DNA from: Chitinophagales bacterium 33-2
GTDB lineage: Bacteria > Bacteroidota > Bacteroidia > Chitinophagales > Chitinophagaceae
NCBI GenBank assembly: GCA_002050435.1
Contig: MWYV01000044.1
Coordinates: 1-64,000 of the forward strand
DNA: 64,000 nt
Direction of reading: 5' to 3'
Numbering within the stretch: the stretch's first letter is position 1; every line of letters starts with the position of its first letter. Positions 63,167 through 64,000 of the stretch are shown here, piece after piece. A model generated the notes under the pieces. It was given only the letters and a program-made list of their open reading frames with translations. It was not told the origin of the DNA and made no database searches. The position numbers and the translations under genes are program-made.

Positions 63167-64000
63167 ATGCCTCAGCTCAACCTGAATGACACTACCAATT
63201 TTATCCGCAAAATGACCCTGCGCAGGGCATGGAATGGGCTAAAGGTTTTTGGCAGTTACCAGGTAAGTAAATGGACGGGCAGATCAATTCAGTGGGGATA
63301 TCCAATTTCTATTTCGTTTGAGCCTACCACTTCCTGTAACCTGCGATGCCCGGAATGCCCAAGTGGATTAAGGGCATTCACCAGGCCAACCGGCATGCTG
63401 AAAAAGGATTTTTTCCACGAAACCATCGACCAGCTGCATAAAGAACTGACCTACCTTGTTTTTTACTTTCAGGGGGAACCTTACCTCAATCCAAACTTTT
63501 TGGAGATGGTGCAATATGCGGCTTCAAAAAAAATTTACACGGCAACATCTACCAATGCGCATTATCTGAACGAAGCAAACGCAAGAAAAACGGTGGAAAG
63601 CGGGTTGGACAGGCTGATCATCAGCATCGATGGCACCACGCAGGAAACCTATCAGCAGTACCGGGTTGGAGGAAAGCTGGAAAAAGTGCTGCAGGGAGCT
63701 GCCAATATCGTTAAATGGAAAAAGGAATTGAAAAGCAAAACCCCTTTTATCATTTTCCAGTTCCTGGTGGTGCGCCACAACGAACACCAAATAGAAGCCG
63801 TGCAGCAGCTGGCAAAAGAAATAGGTGTGGACCAGGTGCGTTTAAAAACCGCGCAGGTTTACGATTATGAAAATGATCCCAACCAGCTGATCCCACTGAA
63901 CCAGAAGTACAGCCGTTATAAAAAAACCAGTTCAGGGAAAATGGAATTCAGGGGCAACAATGCCAATCACTGCTGGCGTTTGTGGCACGATCCCGTTATT
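63167..64000 (+). CDS. Radical SAM/SPASM-type protein, 3'-truncated by window edge
   Basis: ATG 63167 opens a frame with no stop to the end of the window (278 codons visible). Cys57, Cys61 and Cys64 in TSCNLRCPEC form the CxxxCxxC site for the 4Fe-4S cluster and S-adenosylmethionine, preceded by SISFEPT and followed by GEPYLNPNF. A first SPASM-like Cys appears in NHCWRLWHD at the edge. The SPASM branch includes enzymes that modify peptides or build cofactors. The substrate cannot be judged without the missing 3' part and the neighbours. It is divergent from the GH25 gene. Confidence 0.88.
   Translation, partial: MPQLNLNDTTNFIRKMTLRRAWNGLKVFGSYQVSKWTGRSIQWGYPISISFEPTTSCNLRCPECPSGLRAFTRPTGMLKKDFFHETIDQLHKELTYLVFYFQGEPYLNPNFLEMVQYAASKKIYTATSTNAHYLNEANARKTVESGLDRLIISIDGTTQETYQQYRVGGKLEKVLQGAANIVKWKKELKSKTPFIIFQFLVVRHNEHQIEAVQQLAKEIGVDQVRLKTAQVYDYENDPNQLIPLNQKYSRYKKTSSGKMEFRGNNANHCWRLWHDPVI

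Overview
The window looks like chromosomal DNA from a member of the Bacteroidota, most likely the family Chitinophagaceae. The evidence is the set of families that are largely Bacteroidota-specific (DUF2480, DUF4920, DUF5606 and DUF5723 proteins, a bacterial GH3-type adenylating enzyme, a carboxypeptidase-regulatory/TonB-type outer membrane barrel). The upstream regions also carry many matches to the Bacteroidota -7 promoter element TAnnTTTG, often only 3-5 bases before the start codon. Nearly all genes are housekeeping or envelope genes. I see no rRNA, tRNA, CRISPR array, prophage, transposase, plasmid or recognisable defence locus.

Layout. 1-1807: the left edge is a foldback (bases 1-122 are an inverted copy of 866-987) fused to a 5'-truncated SurA/PpiC-type prolyl isomerase. 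1.9-9.7 kb: DUF2480 protein, a lipoprotein, CorA, an Fe-alcohol dehydrogenase very like KdnB, a rhomboid protease, KdsB and a sterol-desaturase-type hydroxylase; KdnB plus KdsB point to 8-amino-Kdo in the LPS. 9.7-15.8 kb: DUF2007/zinc-ribbon protein, DnaN, then a rightward operon of an unknown protein, a trypsin-like protease with zinc ribbon and chaperone-like tail, RecX and a small membrane protein; then an AI-2E-family permease. 15.8-29.3 kb: omega-amidase-like hydrolase, a leftward IMPase-ThiL-S41 peptidase operon, a glycosyltransferase fused to a degenerate sugar-transferase module, GH3, LysE exporter, MtgA, a PnuC/NadR-like nicotinamide riboside salvage pair, NfuA-like protein and a UvrD/PcrA helicase. 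29.6-39.5 kb: L,D-transpeptidase, DUF5723 protein, PAP2 phosphatase, an ABC-F protein with a possible leader peptide, and the pxpBCA 5-oxoprolinase operon with its Nramp-like transporter. 39.5-46.6 kb: a lone receiver domain, DUF1206, BrkB-like protein, a von Willebrand A protein, a small repeat-bearing ORF, a beta-barrel, a GYF-like membrane protein and two small envelope proteins. 46.9-54.2 kb: a replication/repair group (recA, uvrB, polA) and a DsbA-like protein. 54.2-64 kb: a long non-coding stretch rich in inverted repeats, a large outer membrane receptor, DUF5606, M3 peptidase, a coupled SCO-Fur pair, lipoprotein, GH25 lysozyme and a radical SAM gene cut by the right edge.

The least ordinary features are the terminal foldback, the protease/partner pair sharing a domain, the glycosyltransferase fusion, the ABC-F gene (leader ORF with ATGA overlap, natural Glu-to-Gln in the second ATPase site), a nested inverted-repeat element at 54.5-54.75 kb and heptamer-type intergenic repeats. 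I did not find a clear new multi-gene system. The protease pair is the best candidate for one. All calls are from reading the sequence and its translations; no database search was possible.
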